64,000 bases of DNA, from contig JAIEMA010000005.1 in the NCBI GenBank assembly GCA_019752535.1, forward strand, positions 78,761 through 142,760, written 5' to 3'. The notes beneath the pieces were generated by a model. The model saw only the letters and a program-made list of their open reading frames with translations, did not search any database and was not told the origin of the DNA. The translations under genes were made by a program, and so were the position numbers. Of this stretch, positions 25,309 through 34,254 are shown in pieces (position 1 is the first letter of the stretch; each line of letters opens with the position of its first letter). Origin of the DNA: Bacteriovoracaceae bacterium (GTDB lineage: Bacteria > Bdellovibrionota > Bacteriovoracia > Bacteriovoracales > Bacteriovoracaceae).

Positions 25309-26330
25309 AGGCAGAAATCCGTTTTTGTATTGCTTGTAATTTTTTTCTTCTGAATCCAGGCGCAACCAGCCTCTGATTGATACACACTATCGGGATAACA
25401 CTCTTTCAATTTCCCTTGAGACTTCAGAGATGAATTATTCTGCTGACACACCTTAAAGCTAGGTCCATCCACACAAGCCCAGTGCTTCTCTTTGCAGTTA
25501 TAAACTAAACCGCGTCCAGAGTTATTGTAATCCGGTGGTTCAATATAAGTGTTACCGACCTGAGGAGTGGATTCTTTGTTTTCTTCAATTTGCTTTTCTA
25601 GATCCTTCAAAATTTGATCAGTCATATCACCAGACCCAGGAGTCGGAACTCCATTGTCAGTGATTTGATCCGCGCCTGGAGCTGCTTCTCCCCCGGCCCC
25701 TTCAGTTGGGGTCGCTTCTTCTCCACCACCTGGCACGTCAGAGAAAATATTATCCACTGGTGGCTCTTCAACGACAGGCTCTTCTGGAGCTGTCGCTTCC
25801 ACAGGAGCTGAAGCTTCAGACTCAGAAATCGTAGAGGCATCATCACTTGGAATAGCATCTGGAGCTGTCGTCGTAGGAGTTGTGGCCGTCTGATCTGTTG
25901 GAGCAGTTGGAGTTGTCGCTTCAGTCGCCGCCGTCTCTTCTACAGGTTTAGCTTCTTCAGTAGTTGCTGCCGCTGTGCCCGCTTCAGCTTCTGCTTTGGC
26001 CTTAGCTTCGGCTTCAAGCCTTGCTTTTTCACGTTCTAATTTCTTTTTTGATGGCTTTGGTTTTGCTGCAGCCTCAGTGACTTCTGGGACAGGTTCCTCA
26101 GATGGCATCATGGTGTCATAGATCCCATAGAGGACGGCAGCAGCAATGACTGCACGAATGATTTTCTTTTTTTTCTCAGCTGCGGCATCAGGAACTTTTA
26201 TATTTGGATCAGTAGAGTCTTCATCAGCTGCAGCACCAGGGCCTGTTGAGTCTTCGTTTGATTTTTTTCCACCAAGAACTTTGGTTAAAAAAGGCAATTG
26301 AGTGAGCAGTTTTGCTTTCCATGCAGGCAT
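25305..26330 (-). CDS. Membrane-anchored Pro/Thr/Ala/Glu-rich protein; probably extends to an AUU start at 26492
   Basis: From the first standard ATG (26330) the product is 341 residues: a short basic/polar segment, one membrane helix (KKIIRAVIAAAVLYGIYDTMM, near 54-74), a long Ala/Glu/Thr/Pro-rich linker to about 245, and a C-terminal cysteine-containing domain (YNCKEKHWACVDG, SYF-like end with DFCL) likely in the periplasm. The frame stays open upstream for 54 more codons with coding character (LEKLKQQLEELKRK, then an acidic Glu/Asp run). No ATG, GTG or TTG lies in that stretch, but an ATT at 26492 sits 6 bases after GAGG and 39 bases after a good promoter. I think the true protein has about 395 residues. 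Function unknown. Confidence 0.75.
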   Translation of the reverse strand: MPAWKAKLLTQLPFLTKVLGGKKSNEDSTGPGAAADEDSTDPNIKVPDAAAEKKKKIIRAVIAAAVLYGIYDTMMPSEEPVPEVTEAAAKPKPSKKKLEREKARLEAEAKAKAEAEAGTAAATTEEAKPVEETAATEATTPTAPTDQTATTPTTTAPDAIPSDDASTISESEASAPVEATAPEEPVVEEPPVDNIFSDVPGGGEEATPTEGAGGEAAPGADQITDNGVPTPGSGDMTDQILKDLEKQIEENKESTPQVGNTYIEPPDYNNSGRGLVYNCKEKHWACVDGPSFKVCQQNNSSLKSQGKLKECYPDSVYQSEAGCAWIQKKKITSNTKTDFCL

Positions 26331-26537
26331 ATCACCAGATGCTGGAGCCGGTGAAGATTTTTTCTTGGGCTTCTCTTCCTCTTCTTCCTCATCAGTTTCA
26401 TCATCGTCCTCTTCATTTTTGGACGCACCACGATTTAAGAAAGGAATCTTTCTTTTAAGTTCTTCTAATTGCTGTTTTAACTTTTCGAGAATAACTCACC
26501 TCAAAAATGCTCATTGTAGCTTAACCGCTTAAGATTT

Positions 26538-26566
26538 ATTATAAATGAGGAACGCACGTAGCTCAA
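26538..26566 (-). promoter_or_regulatory. Sigma-70-type promoter of the membrane-anchored protein gene
   Basis: On the minus strand TTGAGC (26566-26561) is separated by exactly 17 bases from a perfect TATAAT (26543-26538). Transcription would begin near 26531. The leader then carries GAGGTGAG at 26502-26495 followed by ATT at 26492, not an ATG in the coding frame. Confidence 0.7.
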
Positions 26567-26594
26567 TGATCTCAACACCCTCCAAGGCAACTAA

Positions 26595-27215
26595 GTGATC
26601 GATGATGGTGTCATAAAATTCAAAATGAGCCTCAAAATGGCGCCCCCACTGCCTGCTGAGGAGGTTCTTCCCATTGAAAAATGGCGTGCCATTCTATGGA
26701 GACTGGGTCTTATTGGTGAGTATCCGATAGAGAAAGTTGGCTACGGAAATCTCTCTGCAAGATTGCCCCTATCCAGAGGGGGATTTCTTATTACTGGCAC
26801 ACAAACTGGACACCTGCCACACTTGAATCGGCACCACTACACGCGTGTGGTGGAGTGTGATCTTTCACGCAATAAAGTCAAAGCGGAAGGCCCCATAGGA
26901 CCATCCAGTGAGAGTCTTACACATTTTGGAATTTATGAGGCAAATCCTCAAATAAATGCCATTTTTCATGTCCATCATCGAGATATTTGGCAGCGAATGA
27001 TCGATATGAATGCGGAATCAATTGCCGACGATGTCTCCTATGGAACACGTGAGATGGCCGAAGCTGCCAAAAATACGATTCAAGGCAAAGATCAGGGCGT
27101 GTTTGTGATGAAAGGTCATCAAGACGGCATCATTGCTTATGGCCCCACAACAGAGATGGCCGGAAAAATTCTGCTTAAGCTTTACCGCGATTTGGGGCCT
27201 CAGGAAGTTTTGTAG
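26595..27215 (+). CDS. Class II aldolase/adducin-like protein
   Basis: About 206 residues of the class II aldolase/adducin fold: VGYGNLSARL near residue 49, FLITGTQTG, a phosphate/substrate loop GPSSESLTHFGIY, and the zinc-site pair HVHHRD near 128-133, with a third histidine in KGHQDGII. The family includes fuculose- and ribulose-phosphate aldolases and methylthioribulose-phosphate dehydratase; the substrate is not predictable. The start may be GTG at 26595 or ATG at 26625; neither has a strong ribosome site. Its last 41 bp overlap the end of the opposing ATP-grasp gene. Confidence 0.8.
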   Translation: MIDDGVIKFKMSLKMAPPLPAEEVLPIEKWRAILWRLGLIGEYPIEKVGYGNLSARLPLSRGGFLITGTQTGHLPHLNRHHYTRVVECDLSRNKVKAEGPIGPSSESLTHFGIYEANPQINAIFHVHHRDIWQRMIDMNAESIADDVSYGTREMAEAAKNTIQGKDQGVFVMKGHQDGIIAYGPTTEMAGKILLKLYRDLGPQEVL

Positions 27216-28215
27216 CAAATCTTTTTATTTTCTCTTCCATTTCATGGCGAGAATTTGCTTCAACCCAAATCCATGTAAAAAGACTCTCTTCTGGAGAAAT
27301 TACAAAAACTTCTTTTTGATATTTAAGCTCTCTCCATTGAGTGACAGTCAAAGAAATGGGAAATAAACGCAAACCAGCAAATGCTGACTGATTTTTTTTC
27401 CATAGCTGATAAGAAATCCAGCCCATGGTTTTACGAGGATTTATCTCTGAGCCGGGATGAAAATGGAGATGACCATCTAGGGTATAAAAAAAGGCATCGA
27501 CACTAAACACACCTTCATAACCTTTAAGACTGATTTCTTTTTGAAGAACTTTTAAATCCTCGGCCCAATTCAGTGTCTCTTTGGGAGGCTGATTCATTTG
27601 ATTCACGTCAATGATACTTCCTCTCCATTGAAATCTTTCATCTACGATGTTGGTATAGAATTGATACTTCTTTTCGTCAGGTAGCCATAAGGCACTGAGA
27701 TCTTGCACACGTTCTAAGAGCGGTTCAAGGACCACCCCTTTTAGAATCATTTTCTCAATTTTTTCTTTGTTTTGGAGGAGAAGGTTGGAATGAATTTTTA
27801 AATGTCCCCTACCAGACATTCCATCACTGACTTTGAAAAGCCATTCGCCTGTTGTGACTTTTTCGACAACTTGATCCCACGACTTCACTTCGAAACCGTG
27901 TACCTTCTGTCTCTTATCCCACCAGTGAAGGAAATTAACTTTTGATGAGAGCTCTTTCATGAGCGGGATATTTTTTGTCTCGCCCCAATAGTCAACGGCT
28001 TCACCAGATTCAGCAATATGGGCTTTAAATCCTCTAAACGACTCTATGTGAGTTAAGTAATCAGTAGAATATTTTCGATGAATAAGAATGGGATGATCAG
28101 TTAATGAAAAAAATAAAAACTCTATTGTCGAATTAAGAGAAGGCTTTCTTGGTTTGCCACTGATGAATTCTTCAAAATCGATGTTGATGCGATAAGGCTT
28201 CAAGTGAGATTCCAA
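27175..28215 (-). CDS. ATP-grasp-fold protein
   Basis: 346 residues. The C-terminal half has the ATP-grasp arrangement: a nucleotide-binding strand-loop GEWLFKVSDGMSGRGH near 134, a FSVDAFFY strand, and the metal-binding SEINPRKTMG near 287. These enzymes join a carboxylate to an amine or thiol using ATP. The N-terminal part (about 1-110) is not recognised. The substrate is unknown. It is last in the M28-helicase-DUF455 operon and overlaps the DUF455 gene by 16 bp, which suggests it works with that ferritin-like protein, perhaps on a modified peptide or cofactor (inference). Confidence 0.72.
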   Translation of the reverse strand: MESHLKPYRINIDFEEFISGKPRKPSLNSTIEFLFFSLTDHPILIHRKYSTDYLTHIESFRGFKAHIAESGEAVDYWGETKNIPLMKELSSKVNFLHWWDKRQKVHGFEVKSWDQVVEKVTTGEWLFKVSDGMSGRGHLKIHSNLLLQNKEKIEKMILKGVVLEPLLERVQDLSALWLPDEKKYQFYTNIVDERFQWRGSIIDVNQMNQPPKETLNWAEDLKVLQKEISLKGYEGVFSVDAFFYTLDGHLHFHPGSEINPRKTMGWISYQLWKKNQSAFAGLRLFPISLTVTQWRELKYQKEVFVISPEESLFTWIWVEANSRHEMEEKIKRFATKLPEAPNRGKA

Positions 28216-29027
28216 CTCTTGCGATTGGTAACCTTAAACTCATCCACAAACTCTCCCAGTTTTAATACCCAATCCTCTTCAAGGCCAGCGGCTCTTCGCG
28301 TCTCTGGACGATAATTAGAGCCCTTCGCTCTTGCGGGAGTAAGGGGATAAGGCAGAACCGAGCGATAATAGTCCCAAAGCGTTTGATCTTTTTTCCATAT
28401 CCCCATCCAGTGGGCCCCTAGGGCGACATGGGTGATTTCATCTTCATAGACTTGCTTCATGATGTTGGCAGTTTTTTCATCGCCAAGTTGTCTGAACACA
28501 CTTTCGTACTGAAGAGAGAAATCCAGATTAGCTGACTCAAAAGTCAGCGCCATCAAAGAGAAAAAAGAATCAGGCGTTTTCAATTTTTCCATCTGTCGCC
28601 AGAAAAAATTATTCAAGGGCATATCCCCGAACTCAACTCCATCTTCGTTGAGTCTTTGGATGTAGAGAGCTAAATGTTTTTGCTCATCACGTAGCGCAGC
28701 TAGAATTCCGCGCTTCATGCGCTCAGAAGTTGCATCAAAGTGAGGGTAAACAAGCAATGCAGCGGCCATCATTTCAATGGCCAGAAGTTCATGATTGGCA
28801 AAACTATGAATCGCAATTGAGCGCCCACTTGAAGTTCCTAGGGCATTCCCCTTAGGGAATTTAAGCTGCTTATCAGAAAATGCTAAGCGTTCTATACGAC
28901 CCGGTGTCTGAGGAAGAGTGTAGGTTTTAAACTCACCCATAGGTGCGGTTAAACTAATGGGCCGCAATTTGTCTTCTAATTTGGGGCCTAAAAGAACGGA
29001 TTGGGCCCATTCCATGACTGTTAACAT
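28200..29027 (-). CDS. DUF455 family ferritin-like diiron protein
   Basis: 275 residues of the DUF455 (PF04305) family, a four-helix ferritin-like fold. The expected diiron ligands are all seen: E85 (AIEMM), E115xxH118 (DEQKH), E164 (TFESA) and E197xxH200 (DEITH). Members are thought to be oxidases/hydroxylases of uncharacterised substrates. Start and stop overlap neighbours: TAATG with the helicase gene upstream, 16 bp with the ATP-grasp gene downstream. Co-translation with an ATP-grasp enzyme suggests a two-step modification, which is inference. Confidence 0.85.
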   Translation of the reverse strand: MLTVMEWAQSVLLGPKLEDKLRPISLTAPMGEFKTYTLPQTPGRIERLAFSDKQLKFPKGNALGTSSGRSIAIHSFANHELLAIEMMAAALLVYPHFDATSERMKRGILAALRDEQKHLALYIQRLNEDGVEFGDMPLNNFFWRQMEKLKTPDSFFSLMALTFESANLDFSLQYESVFRQLGDEKTANIMKQVYEDEITHVALGAHWMGIWKKDQTLWDYYRSVLPYPLTPARAKGSNYRPETRRAAGLEEDWVLKLGEFVDEFKVTNRKSWNLT

Positions 29028-31939
29028 TACTTCCGCCCAGGACCTTTGCCGCCACTTTTATTTTTAGATTTATTTCGACGATTTTTGCCGCCTCCAGGAC
29101 CGCCACCTACACCAGTGAAGGCAGCTGCCGCACGTGATCCCCCTGAACCTGGTCGAGACATGCCGCCAGCGCCAGGTCTTAGGGCTTTTGATCCACCGGC
29201 GCGAAGGGCATTAAGATCAATTCCGCTTCCCGAGGGCTTTATTCCTTGAGACTGATCAGCGGCCGGTTTAGGACGAAGATCGTTACGAGGCTCATTACGG
29301 GATTCATTACGTTGCTCAGATCGTGGCTCAGAGCGATTATCTCTTCTGCGTCCTCGTCTCTCATCTCGAGGCTGGCGCTCTTCTTTAAAATCTCTCCCAG
29401 GGCCGCCACCTTGGCCGCGACGAGAGTTTCGTCTGGCTTGGAAGCAGTTATCACAAATGGCAAAACGAGAACTCATTGAAAGCTTGCTGCCACAACTCGA
29501 ACACGTTTTTGTCGTCTTCTCAGAGAGCAGGCTATTAAGTTTTTCAACCGCTTTGGCTTTATTTTCTAAAAGCTCACTCTCTTGGAAATTAAAATTCTTT
29601 CCATCAAAGTGACGAGCAAGCCACTGATAAAGTTCGACACACTTAATTGATGTCTCTAAATAATCGATATCATCACTGTTGGGATCAATGAACTCATTGA
29701 GGATTGGCGCATTATCGACATAGTGCTTAAGTATCCAAAGATAATATTGCACATGCTCAATCAACCCTAAATTCACTGGAGCACAGGCGAATCCAAACAT
29801 CTCAGTTGTTGAGAGATGACTCAATTCATCTGTCTGCTCAACCATCTCCGCAAGCTCAATCATCTCTTTTAGATCAGTACAGTAGAATGGATTTTCAAAC
29901 GTCATGGTATTAAACAGACGTAAGAATTCCGAGAGAGAAAGAATAGGAAGACCATTGATATCAAGGGCGCTATTCACACTCTTATAAATTTCTAAATCGG
30001 GGCCCACCATCGCCTTGCGACTCTGCTCAAGTGTGTGATCTAAAGCCTCTTGAAGACGATCAAGACCACCCTCCACTCTATTGAGCGTCGTAGTGTATCC
30101 CGTTGGGAAGCGATTAAATCGACCCGCTCGACCCGCGATTTGTTTGATCTCACTCATTGAAAGTGGAAATTCTTTATTATCGATAAATTTTGAGAGGGCA
30201 CTAAAGACAATACGTTGAACCGGAAGATTCATTCCCATGGCAATAGCGTCAGTTGAAACCATGATATCTGTTTCACCAAAATCAAATTTTCTGGCTTGCT
30301 CACGTCTCACTTCTGGTGAGAGTCGACCATAGACAATAGAAACTTTGAAATCGAGATTTTCTAGGTCGGCCTTAAATTTAAGGGCATTTCTGCGAGAAAA
30401 TACAATTAAGGCATCTCCACGCTCAAGCTCTGCCAGAGTGAGTGTGTCACTCATCACTTTAAGTTCAGTCATGCGCTTATATTCTTTCACCTCAAGAGTA
30501 TCACCCGTAAGTTTTAATATCTGTTTGACGAGTTCTAAGACGGAAGCATCTCCACACAAATGCACTTCATCAGCTTGAAGATTCACCAGAGCGCGAGTCC
30601 AAGCCCAACCTCTTTGAGAATCGGTTAGCATCTGAATTTCATCAATGACCGCGCACTCAAATCGCTCATTTAAACGGGCCATCTCAATGGTTGAAGAAAA
30701 GTGAGTCGCGCCAGGAATATCAATCACCTCTTCACCAGTAAGTAGCGTTGTGACCGCTCCTTTCTGGTTCATCGTATCAAAAAGCTCAGCAGCCAGAAGT
30801 CTTAAGGGTGCAAGGTAGCAGCCCTTCTTGGATTTAACGAGAGCCTCTATCGCATGATAGGTCTTTCCTGAATTGGTCGGGCCCATGTGATAGATGATTT
30901 TACGATTAATTTTTCGAGCATCCGCGTGCACCCAGAACTGACCCAGATAATCTCTAAGGATGGTACTTGAGATATCTTTTCTTTTTAAAAGCAGGACGGA
31001 GCGAGTGAACTTTTCAAATTCTTTTTTAAGGAAGCCCTCTGGCTTCCAAATTCCCGTTTCTTGCTGAAGGAAGAAGCGATCAAATTCAGCCGGTGTAATA
31101 ATTTCTGGTTTGAGCCCCTGTTCGACTAAACAAGTATTAAAAAAGACCATGAGCTTTTCACGGTAGACTTTTCCAAGTGGTGAGTTTCCCGAAAACTTAG
31201 AGCGAAATATCGCTTTGACTTCACTTTCAATCTTATTAAGCGAGCTGCGTTTAAATTTATTGCGAACGTTATTAATTCCGCGCTCCATATTCTTGCGCAG
31301 ATTAAACACGTAATTTGAAACATCTGTTATTGAGCGTGTAATCGCCATCTCAAACAAGCGCTCTTCAGCATCGTTGAGAAGTTTCTCTTGCTGGGCCATC
31401 ACTTCTTCACGAAGCTTGGTGCGATAATCGGCAAGGCACTGAGTGCACTGGCAACTCAGATCACCAGGACTCATCTTTAAATCAAATTTGGTTTTTACTT
31501 TTTCTTGAGAGCTATTATGGGCTTCAAGCTTCTCTTTAGCCCAATCACTAAAGCTTTCACGATAAGAGACCGCAAGCTCTTCATTGAAGCTGCTCTCAAG
31601 CATCAAAGGCCACTGATCGGTCAGTGGAAACAGATACTCTTCTAATAGAGCGACTTCAAGCAAGGCTTCTCTATCGGTCAGATCTCTGAGAGATCCAAAA
31701 TTCTTTTCAAAAATGCTTTCAAGAGAAGGGGCCACGCTCAAAAGCTTAAACATTTCTGTATAAACAGTTTGTAGAGTTCCTAGAACGATTGCAGCTTCTT
31801 CATTCGAGCGAATAACGGCATCATCCTCACCACTCAAACTAGTAGAGATGAAAGCCTTACGTGCTAAATCTAAATTTGAAAGCAGATCCCCGAAGAAGGG
31901 TTGGGGATCTGCCAAAAGAGTCGTTTGTGTTTCGTTCAT
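29027..31939 (-). CDS. SUV3-like ATP-dependent RNA helicase with zinc ribbon and R/G-rich tail
   Basis: 970 residues. Helicase core: Walker A GPTNSGKT (353-360), DEIQ box (433-436), a SAT-like segment replaced by CGDAS, motif V/VI STDAIAMGMNLP and QIAGRAGRFNR (600-610), then a SUV3-type C-terminal helical region. Upstream is a ~340-residue helical N-domain with a CQCTQC cluster (163-168). Past the helicase are a zinc ribbon (C813, C816, C829, C832) and a basic, Gly/Arg-rich disordered tail (about 837-970) with repeated RSEP/RNES units. SUV3 unwinds RNA for degradation; bacterial forms have roles in RNA turnover. It overlaps M28 upstream (TAATG) and DUF455 downstream (TAATG). Confidence 0.88.
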   Translation of the reverse strand: MNETQTTLLADPQPFFGDLLSNLDLARKAFISTSLSGEDDAVIRSNEEAAIVLGTLQTVYTEMFKLLSVAPSLESIFEKNFGSLRDLTDREALLEVALLEEYLFPLTDQWPLMLESSFNEELAVSYRESFSDWAKEKLEAHNSSQEKVKTKFDLKMSPGDLSCQCTQCLADYRTKLREEVMAQQEKLLNDAEERLFEMAITRSITDVSNYVFNLRKNMERGINNVRNKFKRSSLNKIESEVKAIFRSKFSGNSPLGKVYREKLMVFFNTCLVEQGLKPEIITPAEFDRFFLQQETGIWKPEGFLKKEFEKFTRSVLLLKRKDISSTILRDYLGQFWVHADARKINRKIIYHMGPTNSGKTYHAIEALVKSKKGCYLAPLRLLAAELFDTMNQKGAVTTLLTGEEVIDIPGATHFSSTIEMARLNERFECAVIDEIQMLTDSQRGWAWTRALVNLQADEVHLCGDASVLELVKQILKLTGDTLEVKEYKRMTELKVMSDTLTLAELERGDALIVFSRRNALKFKADLENLDFKVSIVYGRLSPEVRREQARKFDFGETDIMVSTDAIAMGMNLPVQRIVFSALSKFIDNKEFPLSMSEIKQIAGRAGRFNRFPTGYTTTLNRVEGGLDRLQEALDHTLEQSRKAMVGPDLEIYKSVNSALDINGLPILSLSEFLRLFNTMTFENPFYCTDLKEMIELAEMVEQTDELSHLSTTEMFGFACAPVNLGLIEHVQYYLWILKHYVDNAPILNEFIDPNSDDIDYLETSIKCVELYQWLARHFDGKNFNFQESELLENKAKAVEKLNSLLSEKTTKTCSSCGSKLSMSSRFAICDNCFQARRNSRRGQGGGPGRDFKEERQPRDERRGRRRDNRSEPRSEQRNESRNEPRNDLRPKPAADQSQGIKPSGSGIDLNALRAGGSKALRPGAGGMSRPGSGGSRAAAAFTGVGGGPGGGKNRRNKSKNKSGGKGPGRK
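29282..29329 (-). repeat. Four degenerate 12-bp tandem repeats in the helicase tail
   Basis: Units at 29282-29293, 29294-29305, 29306-29317 and 29318-29329 share the pattern (A/G)TTACG(A/G)G(G/A)(C/T)TC-like and encode four-residue steps of the type RSEP, RSEQ, RNES, RNEP. They form part of the disordered Arg-rich tail and could vary in copy number between strains. Confidence 0.6.
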
Positions 31940-33120
31940 TAATTCGCTAACTCTACCATATACGCTATGGCGAGTTTAGCAAATTTTGCTGCGTGATCTG
32001 CGTTTCCACCAGCTGTCTCAATTGTGTCTTTGTCTGTATGGATGGCGTGATTAATGTCTTCCATAGTTGACTCAAACGGGATTGACGCGGGGAAGCCATT
32101 GTTCGTCCAAGAAGCGTGGTCAGAACATCCGTAACCACACTTCGAATAGCCCCAAGGAACTTTCACGTATTCATCAATCAAGCGGCCGATGAATTCATTT
32201 TGAGCCGTATTCGTATAGTCAGTCATCATGACGATGTCTTTATTGGCCGTGCCTTTTCTTAGAGTCATGTCGTACTGAAGAACGCCAACGACGTTTTTAC
32301 CTTGTGACTTAAATGTAGAAGCAATGTCTTTAGAACCTAACAGTCCCACTTCCTCAGCTGCATAGGCCATGAACATGATCGTGCGCTTCGGCTTGAAGTT
32401 GTTGGCCAGGGCAATTCTCATCGCTTCAGTAAGAGTTGAAATCCCTGACGCGTTATCATCTGCACCTGGTGCGCGAGACTTAGGACCGCCAAACCAGCCT
32501 CCGGCGATTGAGTCAGCATGCCCGCCCATAATGATAATTTCATTTGGGTAGTCAGAGCCTTCAATTGTCATAACAACTGAAGGTTGAGGAAATTTAGAGT
32601 GCTTAAAGAGATCAACCTTAATATCAGATCTTGAGTTTGAAAGACTCTTCCAAGTCTTCATTACAAAATTTTGAGAATCTGAACCTGTATCAGCGGTGTA
32701 ATAGCGATTATGAAAATTCGACATCTCACGAATTTGCTTTTCGATGTTTTTTGCACTCACCTGCTTCACCATCGGCTCCACAAGTTCCTGTTGATCAATA
32801 TCGTGATCAGAGAAAACACCCTTCATCGCAAAGTGCATGTCACCACGAGGAACAAAGGCTAAAAGTGCTTCTGCTTCTGAATCATGGGAAATAAATCCAC
32901 CACAGCGGTGAAGTTCATTGTGAATCGCCGAAGAGAGCTTATCGATTTCTTCATCACTCAGCTGAATGAGAGAGACGCCATTGCCTTCTTTTTCTACCAT
33001 CAATGCTTTTTGCATTGGAGCGAGTTTTCCAAGTATTTGTGAATCTACAGTCACCCAGTGCTTAGGTGATGCAGCAAATGCAGGTAATGTTATGAGTAGT
33101 GATAATACGAGTTTTTTCAT
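31939..33120 (-). CDS. Secreted M28 family aminopeptidase
   Basis: 393 residues: signal peptide MKKLVLSLLITLPAFAA, an inhibitor-like N-terminal region, then an M28E (Vibrio leucyl aminopeptidase-like) catalytic domain with two-zinc ligands visible in GGHADS (His), GADDNASG (Asp), AEEVGLLG (Glu pair), QYDM (Asp) and NHAIHT (His). CGYGCSDH has the disulfide cysteines of this subfamily. It removes N-terminal residues from peptides outside the cytoplasm. An AAGGATGG site precedes the ATG. It is the first gene of a four-gene operon, an odd partner for the cytoplasmic helicase downstream. Confidence 0.9.
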   Translation of the reverse strand: MKKLVLSLLITLPAFAASPKHWVTVDSQILGKLAPMQKALMVEKEGNGVSLIQLSDEEIDKLSSAIHNELHRCGGFISHDSEAEALLAFVPRGDMHFAMKGVFSDHDIDQQELVEPMVKQVSAKNIEKQIREMSNFHNRYYTADTGSDSQNFVMKTWKSLSNSRSDIKVDLFKHSKFPQPSVVMTIEGSDYPNEIIIMGGHADSIAGGWFGGPKSRAPGADDNASGISTLTEAMRIALANNFKPKRTIMFMAYAAEEVGLLGSKDIASTFKSQGKNVVGVLQYDMTLRKGTANKDIVMMTDYTNTAQNEFIGRLIDEYVKVPWGYSKCGYGCSDHASWTNNGFPASIPFESTMEDINHAIHTDKDTIETAGGNADHAAKFAKLAIAYMVELAN

Positions 33121-33264
33121 GCCTTTCCATCCTTGTGAAAGTTACCAAATGATTAGCCCACGTCTGAGACATGTTGCCAAGTATCTGGGGAATTAAGTCA
33201 GGGAATGACAGTTCTTTAATAGTAACCATGCGCAGCAATGAGGTTTTGGAGTTATATTAATGGG

Positions 33265-34254
33265 ATGAAAACATCAATTACAAAAATGCTTGGAATTAAA
33301 CACCCTATAATCATGGCGCCCATGTTTTTGGTTACGACCGAAGAGATGATGATCGCCGCCGGAGAATCGGGAATAACAGGATGCATACCGGCCCTTAACT
33401 GGCGAAGCATTGAAGAGCTAGAAGCTGGTATCAAGAAAATTCAAGCGGCCACCAAGGCCCCTATTGGGATCAATCTCATCGTCAATAAGTCGAATCCACT
33501 CTATAAAAAGCAACTTTTTAAATGTCTCGACCTAGGGGTGAATTACTTTATCACTTCCCTAGGCTCTCCCGAAGAAGTCATCAAAGAGTCTCATAAACAG
33601 GGAGTGAAAGTTTTTTGCGATGTCATTGATGGTGACTACGCCCAGAAAGTGGAAGACCTAGGTGCCGATGCTCATATCGCAGTGAACTCCGGTGCTGGTG
33701 GGCATTTGGGAAATATTCCGGCCACTATTCTTGTACCGATGCTTAAAGCGCAGAGTAAAATTCCAGTCATCGCTGCCGGCGGTATCGGTGAGGGCCACGG
33801 TTATTTTTCAATGTTTGCTCTTGGAGCTGATGCCGTTTCTATTGGTTCGCCATTCATTGCCACGAAAGAATCTAAAATTAATGATGGCTATAAACAAGCC
33901 TGCGTCGATTACGGAGCAAAAGACATTGTTGTCACCACTAAACTCTCTGGAAGTCGCTGCACAGTGATCAAGACACCTTATGTTGAAAAGATCGGCACGG
34001 ACCAAAACTTTATTGAAAATTTTTTGAATAAAAACAAACAAGCAAAAAAATACGCCAAAATGATTACTTTCTGGAAAGGAATGAAGCTTCTTGAGAAAGC
34101 GGCTTTCTCCGCTTCTTACAAGAGTGTGTGGTGTGCTGGTACATCCATTGAATTTACTGAAAAGCAATCAAGCGTCGCTGAAGTCGTCGATCGCTTTGTT
34201 TCTGGATTTGAGAAAGCTGAAAAAGAATTTGAATCAAGAAGGAATTCTCCATGA
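33265..34254 (+). CDS. Nitronate monooxygenase-like flavin oxidoreductase
   Basis: 329 residues, an FMN-binding TIM barrel of the 2-nitropropane dioxygenase family: IKHPIIMAPMFLVTT at the start, VNSGAGGHLG (the GxGGH FMN/catalytic His motif near residue 147) and AAGGIGEGHG then GADAVSIGS at the phosphate-binding end. Substrates range from nitronates to enoyl intermediates; none is implied by the context. I chose the ATG at 33265, where the family N-terminus (MKTSITKMLG) begins, with GGAG upstream; an earlier in-frame start at 33238 adds only an unlikely prefix. Its stop overlaps the next gene (ATGA). Confidence 0.88.
   Translation: MKTSITKMLGIKHPIIMAPMFLVTTEEMMIAAGESGITGCIPALNWRSIEELEAGIKKIQAATKAPIGINLIVNKSNPLYKKQLFKCLDLGVNYFITSLGSPEEVIKESHKQGVKVFCDVIDGDYAQKVEDLGADAHIAVNSGAGGHLGNIPATILVPMLKAQSKIPVIAAGGIGEGHGYFSMFALGADAVSIGSPFIATKESKINDGYKQACVDYGAKDIVVTTKLSGSRCTVIKTPYVEKIGTDQNFIENFLNKNKQAKKYAKMITFWKGMKLLEKAAFSASYKSVWCAGTSIEFTEKQSSVAEVVDRFVSGFEKAEKEFESRRNSP

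Noticed and set aside
29046..29480. Proline-rich open frames on the plus strand
   Set aside because: They are mirror images of the Gly/Arg-rich tail of the helicase gene on the other strand.
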